Below, piece after piece: positions 32,489 through 40,126 of a stretch of DNA of 47,063 nucleotides (position 1 is the first letter of the stretch; every line of letters begins with the position of its first letter). The position numbers and the translations under genes were made by a program. The notes under the pieces were generated by a model. It was not told the DNA's origin, did no database searches, and worked only from the letters and a program-made list of their open reading frames with translations. Origin of the DNA: Phycisphaerales bacterium (lineage in GTDB: Bacteria; Planctomycetota; UBA1135; UBA2386); the NCBI GenBank assembly GCA_020247305.1, contig JADCJE010000155.1, positions 1 through 47,063 of the forward strand, in the 5' to 3' direction.

Positions 32489-32581
32489 GAACGGTGCGTC
32501 TCCTGGCGGAACTTGTACCAGCAGCTTCGGCCGTTCGCCTCGCGCGGCGAATACGGACTTCGGCTGCTTCCTGCCCTGGAC

Positions 32582-32587
32582 TATCCT
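32582..32587 (+). promoter_or_regulatory. -10 element of TPR-zincin gene, near-leaderless
   Basis: TATCCT ends 8 nt before ATG 32596, with TGGAC just before it. The -35 region (TTCGGC, 17 nt up) is weak. Confidence 0.45.
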
Positions 32588-32595
32588 CACGGCCG

Positions 32596-33453
32596 ATGGA
32601 TCTCGAACCGCTGGGCATTGTGCCCCCCGACAGCGATGGCCAGCCGGGCCGCGACGCCACCGTGCAGCGCATCGAGGCGCTGCTCGAAGAGGACAAGATC
32701 GAGGAAGCGATCGCCGCCGCCGAGGAAGCGCTCGCCGCCGGTGACGGCAACGCGATCGACCTGACGTTCCTGCTCGGCGACGCCTACCTGGGCCTCGGCC
32801 GCGCCAAGGACGCCGAGGCCCAGTTCCGCGCTGTGCTGGAGCACGACCCCGACTGCCCGTCGTCGCGCTGCTGGCTGGCGATGAGCCTGTTCCTGCAGTG
32901 GCGCTTCGACGAAGCCGAGGCGGCGGTGCAGGCGGCGCGCGAGGTCCCGGACGCGCTGGCGGACGCCGACGTCATCCACGGCGCGCTGCTGGAGCGGCGT
33001 GGCCGCTTCGACGAGGCCGAGCCGTTCTTCCTGCGCGCCGCGGCGGCGCACCCCGACAAGTACCCGCCGCCGGTGCGCATGAGCCGCGAGGCGTTCGACC
33101 GCGAGGTCCGCATGGCGGCGCGCAAGCTGCCGCGGCAGTTCCGGCAGTGCCTCGACCGCGTGCCGGTGATCGTGCAGGACGTGCCGGAGGCCTTCCTCGC
33201 CGAGGGCGAGGACCGCGACGAGGTGGCGCCGGACATCCTCGGCCTGTTCGACGGCATCCCGCTGCCCGAGACCAGCGAGTTCGACCTGCCGCCGACGCGC
33301 CCCAACCGCATCTACATCTTCCAGCGCAACCTGGAGCGCGCCGCCAAGGACCGCGCCGACCTCGTCGACCAGATCCGCATCACGCTCTACCACGAACTCG
33401 CCCACTACCTCGGCTTCGACGAGGAGGACATGGACGACATGGGCCTCGAGTGA
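32596..33453 (+). CDS. TPR protein with C-terminal zincin metallopeptidase domain
   Basis: 285 residues. Residues 20-155 are tetratricopeptide-like helices (LTFLLGDAYLGLGRAKDAEA, CWLAMSLFLQWRFDEAEAA, GALLERRGRFDEAE). From about 165 onward it matches the small zincin family (PF06262-like): NRIYIFQRNLE, then the metal site HELAHYLGF followed by DEEDMDDMGLE. His, Glu and His of HExxH are present, so hydrolysis is plausible, but substrates of this family are not known. No signal peptide, hence cytoplasmic. The last codons form part of a hairpin. Confidence 0.88.
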   Translation: MDLEPLGIVPPDSDGQPGRDATVQRIEALLEEDKIEEAIAAAEEALAAGDGNAIDLTFLLGDAYLGLGRAKDAEAQFRAVLEHDPDCPSSRCWLAMSLFLQWRFDEAEAAVQAAREVPDALADADVIHGALLERRGRFDEAEPFFLRAAAAHPDKYPPPVRMSREAFDREVRMAARKLPRQFRQCLDRVPVIVQDVPEAFLAEGEDRDEVAPDILGLFDGIPLPETSEFDLPPTRPNRIYIFQRNLERAAKDRADLVDQIRITLYHELAHYLGFDEEDMDDMGLE

Positions 33454-33462
33454 GGCCCATGT
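33437..33462 (+). terminator. 11-bp hairpin with the stop codon in its loop region
   Basis: ACATGGGCCTC (33437-33447), loop GAGT, GAGGCCCATGT (33452-33462), a perfect stem. The TGA of the TPR-zincin gene (33451-33453) spans the loop and the right arm. Confidence 0.55.
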
Positions 33463-33494
33463 GCCGCTGCTCCGGGTCGCCGGCCGGCAGCGCC

Positions 33495-33558
33495 AGGAGT
33501 CTGCGCCACGAAAGGCCACGCCGCCCGACGCGCGTCTTCGCGCCCGGGGACGCGCCGC
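33495..33558. repeat. Dispersed intergenic repeat, copy B
   Basis: Begins AGGAGTCTGCGCCACG and continues through AAAGGCCACGCCGC. 33501-33527 is identical to copy A (4311-4337); the first 30 nt match copy C (39311) with three differences. It lies between convergent genes. Downstream, GCGCG-TCTT-CGCGC can form a tight hairpin. Confidence 0.6.
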
Positions 33559-33592
33559 CGACCTTGCCGCCGCCGCGCTGGGCCGCGCCGCG

Positions 33593-34810
33593 TCAGCGGG
33601 CGTCGGTCTTGACCGTCTCGCCGACGAACGTCATCAGCGCGCGCAACTGGTCGTAGTCCTCGTGCTTGAGCCGGAACCACGTGTTGCACAGCCAGCCCTT
33701 GTCGAGGCCCTTCGTCGGCGTGCCGGGCGGCGGCAGCGCATGCTCGTAGAGGTGGGGCCCGATGCGGGCCAGCGCTTCCTGCACGCCGCGGTGGCCGGTG
33801 ATCACGCCGTCGCAGCTCGGGCGCACCTGGATCGAGCCGGTGGCGAACCGGCGCGAAGGCCGCTGCTCCGCCGGCCGGCCGAGGATCGCCAGCGCCCACT
33901 CGCGATAGACGTCGAACTCGTTGCCGACGCCGTGCATGTCCCAGATCTTCTCGCCCGCGGGCCGCGCGCCGATCTCGGAGAACTTCAGGCCCTTGGGGCC
34001 GAAGAACCACTCCATGTGCGCGGCGGCATGGCGCAGGCCGAGCGCCTCGACGACCGTGCGATTCATGGCGCGCAGTTCGTCGTACCCGGCCTGCTCGATC
34101 CGGTTGGTCACCGCGATCTGCGGCGAGATCCAGCGCTGCTGCGCCGCCTCCAGGCAGCTCGGGTAGTAGTGCGCCGCGAACTCCAGCCGGATGCCCTCCG
34201 GCCCGCACAGCGTGTCGAAGAAGCCCTCGTGGCCTTCGACGAACTCCTCCAACGCGATCGGCTGCGCCGCCGACGGCTTGAGCGTCGCGAGCGCCTTGCG
34301 CAGTTCGCCCGCGTCGGCGCAGCGGAACGTCGCCAGCGTGCCGAAGCCGGCGACCGGCTTGGCCACGACCGGGAAGCCGCAGCGTTCGGCGAACGCCAGC
34401 GCCTCGGCTTCGCTCGCCGCCGACGCCGACTGTGCGCACGGCACGCCGCGTTCGCGCAGGAAGGCCTTCATCGCCACCTTGTCGCGGCACAGCCTGGCCG
34501 TGCGCAGCGGCAGGCCCGGCACGGCGAGCGCCTCGCGCAGCGCGGCGGCGGGCTCGACCAGCGGCTCGTCGATCGTCTCGATGCGGTCGATGGCCGGCTG
34601 GCCGAGTTCGTGCGCGAGGCGCAGCAGTTCGCCGGCGTCGAGCAGCTTGTCGGTGGCGCGGTAGCCGGCCAGCAGCGGCTTCAGCGCCGGTGACAGCCGG
34701 TCCGGCGCGCCGAGCCCGATCGCCGACACCCGGCAGCCGAGCGCGTGCAGCGCGCGCACGAAGCCGTGGTTGTAGACGTGCGTGTCGGGCGCCAGGAACA
34801 GGACGTGCAT
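33593..34810 (-). CDS. ATP-grasp enzyme of unknown substrate
   Basis: 405 residues. An N-terminal Rossmann-like region (VLFLAPDTHVYNHGFVRAL) precedes an ATP-grasp fold: LCRDKVAMKAFLRERGVP, the nucleotide-binding Lys in FPVVAKPVAGFGTLATF, ALEEFVEGHEGFFDT, and metal ligands near HMEWFFGPKGLKFSEIGARPAG. This matches carboxylate-amine/thiol ligases of the biotin-carboxylase or carbamoyl-phosphate type, which activate a carboxylate as acyl phosphate. No partner enzyme beside it points to a product. It lies downstream of dtd (57 bp) on the same strand; no -10 hexamer is seen close to its ATG, so it may be co-transcribed with dtd. Confidence 0.85.
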   Translation of the reverse strand: MHVLFLAPDTHVYNHGFVRALHALGCRVSAIGLGAPDRLSPALKPLLAGYRATDKLLDAGELLRLAHELGQPAIDRIETIDEPLVEPAAALREALAVPGLPLRTARLCRDKVAMKAFLRERGVPCAQSASAASEAEALAFAERCGFPVVAKPVAGFGTLATFRCADAGELRKALATLKPSAAQPIALEEFVEGHEGFFDTLCGPEGIRLEFAAHYYPSCLEAAQQRWISPQIAVTNRIEQAGYDELRAMNRTVVEALGLRHAAAHMEWFFGPKGLKFSEIGARPAGEKIWDMHGVGNEFDVYREWALAILGRPAEQRPSRRFATGSIQVRPSCDGVITGHRGVQEALARIGPHLYEHALPPPGTPTKGLDKGWLCNTWFRLKHEDYDQLRALMTFVGETVKTDAR

Positions 34811-34867
34811 CGCGGGGCGGGGATCATGCCGCGCTGCGCGCGGGCGCGGAAGCGCGCGCTGCAGCCG

Positions 34868-35338
34868 TCACGCCGGGTCCGGTCGCGGCACGACCTTGCC
34901 GCCGCGCACCGTCAGCACCACCGAGAACGGCCCGTCGTTGTGGGCTTCGACGCGCATGCTCGCGCCGAAGCGTCCCATCGCCACCGGCAGTCCGGCGGCG
35001 GCCAACTGCTCGGCGACGCGGCGGTACAGCGCATCGGCGAGCGCGGGCGGCGCCGCGGCGGTGAAGTCCGGACGGTTGCCGTGCCGCAACTCCGCCGCGA
35101 GGGTGAACTGGCTGACGACAAGGCAGCCGCCGCCGGCGTCGCCCACGGCGAGGTCGGTCGGCGTGCGGCCGGGGAAGGCGCGCAGGCCGGCGACCTTGCG
35201 CGCCGTCAGGTCGGCGTCGGCCTCGCCGTCGCCCTGTTCGACGCCGACGAACAGCAGGAGGCCGCATTCGATCGCGCCGACGACGTCGCCGTCGACGACG
35301 ACGCGCGCCGCGGCGACGCGTTGCACGAGCGTGATCAC
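34868..35338 (-). CDS. dtd: D-aminoacyl-tRNA deacylase
   Basis: 156 residues. ITLVQRVAAARVVVDGDVVG is the family start, GGCLVVSQFTLAAEL carries the Ser-Gln-x-Thr motif, and NDGPFSV carries the Gly-cisPro motif (usually NxGPVT). Dtd hydrolyses D-amino acids, and Gly on tRNA-Ala, from mischarged tRNA and works as a dimer in the cytoplasm. GTG 35338 gives the family length; TAGCGT ends 7 nt before it. VT to FS after the Gly-Pro is a mild deviation. Confidence 0.94.
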   Translation of the reverse strand: MITLVQRVAAARVVVDGDVVGAIECGLLLFVGVEQGDGEADADLTARKVAGLRAFPGRTPTDLAVGDAGGGCLVVSQFTLAAELRHGNRPDFTAAAPPALADALYRRVAEQLAAAGLPVAMGRFGASMRVEAHNDGPFSVVLTVRGGKVVPRPDPA

Positions 35339-35345
35339 GAAGCCA

Positions 35346-35351
35346 ACGCTA
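35346..35351 (-). promoter_or_regulatory. -10 element of dtd, near-leaderless
   Basis: TAGCGT on the minus strand ends 7 nt before GTG 35338. It implies dtd has its own start downstream of hsp20. Confidence 0.4.
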
Positions 35352-35391
35352 CGCCCGCCGGCGGCGGCGGGCGAGCGCAGAGGCGCGCGGC

Positions 35392-35844
35392 TCAGCCGCC
35401 GCGCACCTGGATCTTCGTCGGCTTCGCCGCCGGCGTCTTCTTCACCGTCACCGTCAGCACGCCCTTCTGGTAGACGGCCTCGACGCCGTCGCCGTTGGCG
35501 TCCTGCGGCAGCGTGATCGTGCGCGCGAACTCGCCGTAGCGGTGCTCGACGCGGTGCCAGCGGGCGCCCTGCGTGTCGCGGTCGTCCTTGCGTTCGCCGC
35601 GCACGGTCAGCGTGCGGTCGTGCAGGTCGACGTGCAGGTCCTTCTCGTCGAGGCCGGGCAGTTCGAAGGCGAAGACGTACGCCGCGTCGGTCTCGCTGAC
35701 GTTCGTGCGCAGCGCGCCGAGCGTGTCGGGGCAGCACGTCGCGGGATCATCGCAGCAGGCGCTCGGGAACGCGTCGGCGAACAGCCGGCCGAACAGGTGC
35801 TGGAACGGGTCGCGGACACGGGCAGGGGCAGTGAGTTGGTTCAT
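35392..35844 (-). CDS. Hsp20/alpha-crystallin small heat shock protein
   Basis: 150 residues. Alpha-crystallin domain at about 45-145: NVSETDAAYVFAFELPGLDEKDL, RTLTVRGERK, GEFARTITLPQD and the closing GVLTVTVKKTP. It holds unfolding proteins in large oligomers, without ATP. An N-terminal ACCDDPATCCPD segment with four Cys is unusual and could bind metal or sense oxidation. ATG 35844 has GGAG 11 nt upstream and sits about 27 nt from the start predicted by a perfect sigma-54 promoter, so expression should need RpoN and an enhancer-binding activator. Confidence 0.93.
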   Translation of the reverse strand: MNQLTAPARVRDPFQHLFGRLFADAFPSACCDDPATCCPDTLGALRTNVSETDAAYVFAFELPGLDEKDLHVDLHDRTLTVRGERKDDRDTQGARWHRVEHRYGEFARTITLPQDANGDGVEAVYQKGVLTVTVKKTPAAKPTKIQVRGG

Positions 35845-35881
35845 GGCGATTGCTTCTCCGTGGTTGGTGATGCCCGGTGAG

Positions 35882-35898
35882 AGCAACGCGCGTGCCAA
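35882..35898 (-). promoter_or_regulatory. Sigma-54 (RpoN) -24/-12 promoter of hsp20
   Basis: On the minus strand TTGGCACG (35898-35891), CGCG, TTGCT (35886-35882), a full match to the consensus YTGGCACG-N4-TTGCW with correct spacing. The predicted start is near 35871, giving a roughly 27-nt leader that includes the Shine-Dalgarno GGAG. Confidence 0.8.
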
Positions 35899-36099
35899 TC
35901 CCCGCAGCGGCCGCGCGGGCGCGATGGCACGGCGTCGTCGCAGGGCGGCGTGCGGCGGCTACGCCGTCCTGCGGCTGACGGAATGGCGCGTGGGCGACAA
36001 GTTGGCGTCTGCCGCCCTGCTCGCCGTTCGCGCAATCGGCGTCGTTCTGCCGTGGCGGCACGGACTTGCCGCCGGCGTCACGCGACCTCGGGCAGGCTG

Positions 36100-37722
36100 T
36101 CAGTCGGCGGCTGCGGGGTTCGCGGCGCCAGCGTCGGCAGCTCGGTCGGCGTCGGTCGCAGGCGCCGGCCCGGTCGCCGCGTGCAAGGCGCGCCAGAAGC
36201 GTTTGCGGTCGATGCGCTGCAACGCCCGGCGGGCCGCCTTGCGCGCCTTGCGGGCAGCGGCGGCGTGGCGCGCGGCGAGCGCGCCGAGCGCCGCGGCCGC
36301 CAGCACGCCGTCGGGGCTCGCTGCGGCTGCTGGTTGCAGCCAGCCGACGAGGCGCGCCTGCGCGTTCTCGTGGTCGCAGACGACGCCGAGCGTCTGTTGC
36401 AGGCGGACGAGGCGGGCGACCGCCTTCTTCGGCACGTCCACGAAGCCGTCGGTGAAGGCCTCGGCGAGGTACCGCAGGCGCTTGCCGGCGATGCGCAGCT
36501 GGTGCAGCGCCGGCGTCGGCAGGTCGTCGGCGATCGCCTCTACGCGCTTGTGCAGCCGGGCGGCGGCGAGGCCGAGGCGCCGGGCCAGTTCCGCGGCGGG
36601 CGGCGCTGCGGCCGCTGCGGCCGTCGGGTCCATCGCGGCGATCGCCGTGATGCAGACGCGCTGCTGTGCGAGGCGCTCCGGTTCGCCGAACCAGGCGTGC
36701 AACCGCGCGGCCACCTCGGCGCGCTGCGCCTCGGCCCATGCCAAGGCCGCCGTCGCGCCGTCGTGCAGCGCGCCGGGCAGGCGGGCGACCTCGTCGCGCA
36801 GGCCGGCGAGGCCGACGTCGAGGTCGCGCAGTTCGCCGCAGCGCCGGCTCGACTCGGCCAGCCACGCCAACACGCCGTCGGCCGCGGCCTCCGGCCAGAG
36901 ATCGCGGAACGCCCGCACGAGGCTGCGCAGCCGCCGCAGCACGACGCGCAGCGCGTGCAGCGAGTCGGCGTCCCGGTCGACGCGCACGGCGGCCTCGGCG
37001 GCCTGCAGGGCGGCGACGTCGCGGTGCACGGCGCGCGCGACCACGAAGGCCAGTTCGCCGCCCCGCGCGGCGTCGTCGCCGCGCGCCGGCGGCGCGCCGT
37101 GCAGCAGCATGCGCGCGTGGGTGGGCTTGTCGTCGGCGGCGAACTGCAGCGGCAGGCCGTCGCGCAGCCGTTCGGCGAGTTCGCGGCACTCGTCGAGGTC
37201 GTCGGGCGACGTCACTTCGATCTCGACTTCGTCGAAGCGCGCCTGTGCGTCGCCCGCCGTCGCCGTCGTGGCGTCGATGCAGACGATCGCGTGCACGCGG
37301 CCGTCGCGCGCCAGCGTGCGCACGTCGCGCAGCGTCGCCAACTGCAGCCGTGGCGCCAGCGGCCGGTCGAGCGTCCACGGCTCGATGCGGGCGCGCAGCG
37401 GCTCGGGCAGTTCGGCGGCCGTGCGCGGCGGCGCGTCGTGCGGCCACTCCGCCTCGCACTCCTCGCGCTCGAACAGGCCGTCCAGGCCGCGCCCGCCGCG
37501 CTTGCTGCACAGGCGCGCGTCGTCGCCGGATCGCCGCAGACGCAGGCCGATGCCGGCGGCCGCCAGCGAACCGTCGTCGTCGTCTAGGTACTCGTCGACG
37601 TGGCGGCGCGGCGCTTCCGCGAGCACGTCCGCGGCGAGCTCGCGCAGGCGGCGTTCGACGTCAGCGGCGGCCAGGGGCTGCGTGGCGCGCAGCTTGAACT
37701 CGGTCTCGGGGCGGGTCGACAT
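36100..37722 (-). CDS. CYTH-CHAD domain protein, polyphosphate-linked
   Basis: 540 residues. The CYTH domain opens with E-x-E-x-K in ETEFKL (residues 7-11) and continues with RLRRSGDDARLCSKRGG and the acidic FDEVEIEV strand, the triphosphate tunnel fold. From about 225 a CHAD domain with conserved His and basic residues on helices (DSLHALRVVLRRLRSL, LHQLRIAGKRLRYLAEAF) is known to bind polyphosphate. Together they suggest an inorganic triphosphatase that is held on, or acts on, polyphosphate granules. It follows ppx by 18 bp on the same strand, an operon. Confidence 0.92.
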   Translation of the reverse strand: MSTRPETEFKLRATQPLAAADVERRLRELAADVLAEAPRRHVDEYLDDDDGSLAAAGIGLRLRRSGDDARLCSKRGGRGLDGLFEREECEAEWPHDAPPRTAAELPEPLRARIEPWTLDRPLAPRLQLATLRDVRTLARDGRVHAIVCIDATTATAGDAQARFDEVEIEVTSPDDLDECRELAERLRDGLPLQFAADDKPTHARMLLHGAPPARGDDAARGGELAFVVARAVHRDVAALQAAEAAVRVDRDADSLHALRVVLRRLRSLVRAFRDLWPEAAADGVLAWLAESSRRCGELRDLDVGLAGLRDEVARLPGALHDGATAALAWAEAQRAEVAARLHAWFGEPERLAQQRVCITAIAAMDPTAAAAAAPPAAELARRLGLAAARLHKRVEAIADDLPTPALHQLRIAGKRLRYLAEAFTDGFVDVPKKAVARLVRLQQTLGVVCDHENAQARLVGWLQPAAAASPDGVLAAAALGALAARHAAAARKARKAARRALQRIDRKRFWRALHAATGPAPATDADRAADAGAANPAAAD

Positions 37723-37740
37723 GGCGGCAGGCGACGTGCG

Positions 37741-39297
37741 TCAGGGGGCCAGCAGTTCCGGTCGGCGGCCGAAGAGCTCCGTGAACCACGCGCCCTTCTC
37801 TTCCACCGCGCGCGCTTCCAGCGTCAAGCGGGTGCGGTCGCCGCCGGCCAGGATGGGGCGAAGCTCCACGCGATCTTCACGGATCTTCACGCTGACGCCG
37901 CGGACCACCGCCGCGTGTTGGCGGTCGAGCGCATCGGCGAGACGCAGGATCGCCGTCAGGCGTTCGACCAGTGTGCGGTCCTTGCGCCGCAGTTGCATGA
38001 AGTCCTCGTGCTCGCGCTGCGGCGGCGCCTTGCGGTGGTAGCGCGCCAGCATCGCGACGATGCGCCGCTCCTCGTCGGACAGGCCGACGAGGTCGCTCGA
38101 CGCGATCAGGTACTGCGAGTGCTTGTGGTGGCCGTCGTTGTTGACGGCGACGCCGACGTCGTGCAGCAGCGCCGCGGCCTCCAGCAGCACGCGCGCGCGG
38201 CCGCCGAGGCCGTGCAGTTCGCGCGTCTGGTCGAACAGCTGCCGCGCCAGCGTGCAGACGGTCTCGGCGTGGTTGCCTTCGATGTGGAAGCGCCGGCCCA
38301 TCGCGCGGCACGACGACAACACGACGTCGACGTGGTCTTCGGCGGCGAACGACTCCAGGTGACCCTGCAGGCACTCCGCCAGCAGTCCGTCCTTGATGCC
38401 GACACGCGGCACCAGCACGCGCTCGGCGCCGGCCAGTTCGCCGAGGTGCGTGTAGACGATGCCGGCCGGCACGATGGTGTCGGCGCGGTCGGGCTTGAGC
38501 CCGCGTTTCTCGATGCGCTCGGCGACCGGCATCGCCGCGAGTTCCATCACTTCGGCGTGCAGGTCGGCGCGCGCGTGCGACTCGACGCCGTCCGCGCGCC
38601 GGGCCGGCACGCGCGCGGCGGCGAGGTCGGCGAGGCTCTCGACGTTGCCGCCGACGGCGACGTAGCGGTCGACGCGGCGCGTCTCCAGGCGATCGGCGAT
38701 GCGGTAGTCGAGGCTGCCTAGGTGCCGCTGCAGCAGTTCGACGAAGTCGCCGCCGCCGTCCTCGCCGGCCTTCTCGCGATCGCGCAGCGCCTGCAGCATG
38801 CGCAGCGCGCCGAGCCGGTAGCTGTCGGCGCTGACGACCTGGCCGTCCTCGACGTGCACGACCTCGACCGAGCCGCCGCCGACGTCGACCAGCAGCGAGT
38901 GGCCGCGGCGCAGGTCGACCTTGGTCTCGACCCCGAGCTTCAGCAGGTAGGCCTCCTGCGTGCCCGAGATCACCTCGATCTCGACGTTGGCCGCGTCGCG
39001 CACGCGGTCGATCAGCAGGTCGCGGTTGCGCGCGTCGCGCATCGCCGACGTCGCGATCGCGCGGATGCGCTGCACGCCGTGCCGGTCGCACGTGGCGCGG
39101 AAGCGCCGGAAGGCGTCGACGACCTCGCCGATGGTCGGCTCCGGGATCTGCCCGGTGTGGAAGACGTCGTGGCCGAGCCGCACGGCCAGCCGGTGGCTCT
39201 CCAGCACCGCGATCGCGCCGGCCGTCGCTTCGGCGACGAGGAAGCGGATCGCGTTCGAGCCCATGTCGACGATGCCGATGCGCTGCGGATCCGTCAT
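37741..39297 (-). CDS. ppx: Ppx/GppA exopolyphosphatase with C-terminal HD domain
   Basis: 518 residues. Actin-like ATPase fold: GIVDMGSNAIRFLV, ATSAMRDARN, the catalytic-Glu region GTQEAYL, phosphate loop LLVDVGGGSVEVV and VAVGGNVESL. The C-terminal HD-type domain has LLEAAALLHDVG. It removes phosphate from polyphosphate or from pppGpp; the family cannot be split by sequence alone. The CYTH-CHAD gene downstream favours polyphosphate. TACTCT lies 8 nt before ATG 39297. Divergent from the ECF sigma gene. Confidence 0.92.
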   Translation of the reverse strand: MTDPQRIGIVDMGSNAIRFLVAEATAGAIAVLESHRLAVRLGHDVFHTGQIPEPTIGEVVDAFRRFRATCDRHGVQRIRAIATSAMRDARNRDLLIDRVRDAANVEIEVISGTQEAYLLKLGVETKVDLRRGHSLLVDVGGGSVEVVHVEDGQVVSADSYRLGALRMLQALRDREKAGEDGGGDFVELLQRHLGSLDYRIADRLETRRVDRYVAVGGNVESLADLAAARVPARRADGVESHARADLHAEVMELAAMPVAERIEKRGLKPDRADTIVPAGIVYTHLGELAGAERVLVPRVGIKDGLLAECLQGHLESFAAEDHVDVVLSSCRAMGRRFHIEGNHAETVCTLARQLFDQTRELHGLGGRARVLLEAAALLHDVGVAVNNDGHHKHSQYLIASSDLVGLSDEERRIVAMLARYHRKAPPQREHEDFMQLRRKDRTLVERLTAILRLADALDRQHAAVVRGVSVKIREDRVELRPILAGGDRTRLTLEARAVEEKGAWFTELFGRRPELLAP

Positions 39298-39305
39298 CGT
39301 GGCGC

Positions 39306-39311
39306 AGAGTA
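39306..39311 (-). promoter_or_regulatory. -10 element of ppx, near-leaderless
   Basis: TACTCT on the minus strand ends 8 nt before ATG 39297. It abuts copy C of the dispersed repeat. Confidence 0.5.
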
Positions 39312-39349
39312 GGAGTCGGCGCCGCGGAAGGCCACGCCGCACGGCGCGC
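39311..39349. repeat. Dispersed intergenic repeat, copy C
   Basis: Begins AGGAGTC like copy B, then matches copies A and B at 27 of 31 positions through the core AAGGCCACGCCGC. It fills the space between the two divergent -10 elements of ppx (39306-39311) and the ECF sigma gene (39356-39361), so here it covers both -35 regions. Confidence 0.55.
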
Positions 39350-39355
39350 CCTTGG

Positions 39356-39361
39356 TAGGAT
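39356..39361 (+). promoter_or_regulatory. -10 element of ECF sigma gene, near-leaderless
   Basis: TAGGAT ends 6 nt before ATG 39368, so transcription should begin at the start codon. Confidence 0.5.
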
Positions 39362-39367
39362 GCGGCG

Positions 39368-40039
39368 ATGACGCCTCCCGACCCGAAGGACGTGCCGTCG
39401 GCCGACCTCTCCAGCACGCTGCGCTACGTCAAGGCGGTTCAGGGCGAGGGCGACGACCAGGTGTCTTGGGGCAACCTGCACGAGAAGGTCGTCAAGTGGG
39501 TCGGCGACGCCTGCTACGGCACGAACATGCCGGCGGACAAGGGCGTCGAGGACCTGACGCAGGAAGTGCTGCTGCAGGTCTTTCGCGACATCCACGAGTT
39601 CCAGGTCGAGCCCGGGGCGTCGTTCTCCGGTTGGGTGAAGACGATCGCCGACCGCAAGCTCAAGGACCTCTGGCGCCGCACGCGCGCGAAGAAGCGCGGC
39701 GGCGGCCGCCAGAAGCACCTCGGCGACTTCGACGAGACCGGCGGCCGCGAGCGCTTCGCCGACGAGAAGACGCCGCGCAACAGCATGCTCGTGCGCCTCG
39801 GCGAACTGCAGGACGCGCTGCGCACGGCGCTCGATCAGTTGAGCGACAAGCACAAACGCGTGCTGGAGATGCGGCTCTTCCAGGGCAAGAGCTTCGCCGA
39901 GATCATGCCGCTGCTCGGCTACGACAAGGAAGTCACCGTGCGCTCGCTGCACCTGCGCGCGCTCACGCGGCTGCAGGAACTGATGCAGCCGTTCGACGAC
40001 GGCGGCGGCGCCAAACCCGCCGGCGGCGAGCCGCGCTGA
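39368..40039 (+). CDS. ECF-type sigma factor
   Basis: 223 residues. Sigma region 2: GVEDLTQEVLLQVFRDIHEF and FSGWVKTIADRKLKDLWRR. Region 4: ALRTALDQLSDKHKRVLEMRL, GKSFAEIMPLLGYDKEVTVRS, LHLRALTRLQELM. No region 3, as in ECF (group IV) factors. It would direct RNA polymerase to a special promoter set. No anti-sigma gene is beside it: upstream is divergent ppx, and downstream is a convergent lipoprotein. A positive-charge linker (RAKKRGGGRQKHLGDF) separates the two regions. Confidence 0.9.
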   Translation: MTPPDPKDVPSADLSSTLRYVKAVQGEGDDQVSWGNLHEKVVKWVGDACYGTNMPADKGVEDLTQEVLLQVFRDIHEFQVEPGASFSGWVKTIADRKLKDLWRRTRAKKRGGGRQKHLGDFDETGGRERFADEKTPRNSMLVRLGELQDALRTALDQLSDKHKRVLEMRLFQGKSFAEIMPLLGYDKEVTVRSLHLRALTRLQELMQPFDDGGGAKPAGGEPR

Positions 40040-40121
40040 CGCCGCGCTGCGGACGGTGTCGCCGTCGCGCCGGCGTTCGGGACGGGCGCATGCCTTGTGC
40101 CCGCGTGCGCGGGCCGGCGTC
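40038..40121. terminator. Nested inverted repeats between convergent genes
   Basis: GACGCCG (40038-40044) pairs with CGGCGTC (40115-40121). Inside, GCCCGCG (40099-40105) and CGCGGGC (40108-40114) form a tight stem. It begins at the sigma gene stop and ends 6 bp before the lipoprotein stop. Confidence 0.35.
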
Positions 40122-40126
40122 GGACG

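Noticed and set aside
31902-32750. Long minus-strand frame covering uspA and the tandem repeat
   Set aside because: It is in a different frame from the Usp domain, which is complete at 32045-32488; the repeat only looks coding because its length is a multiple of 3.
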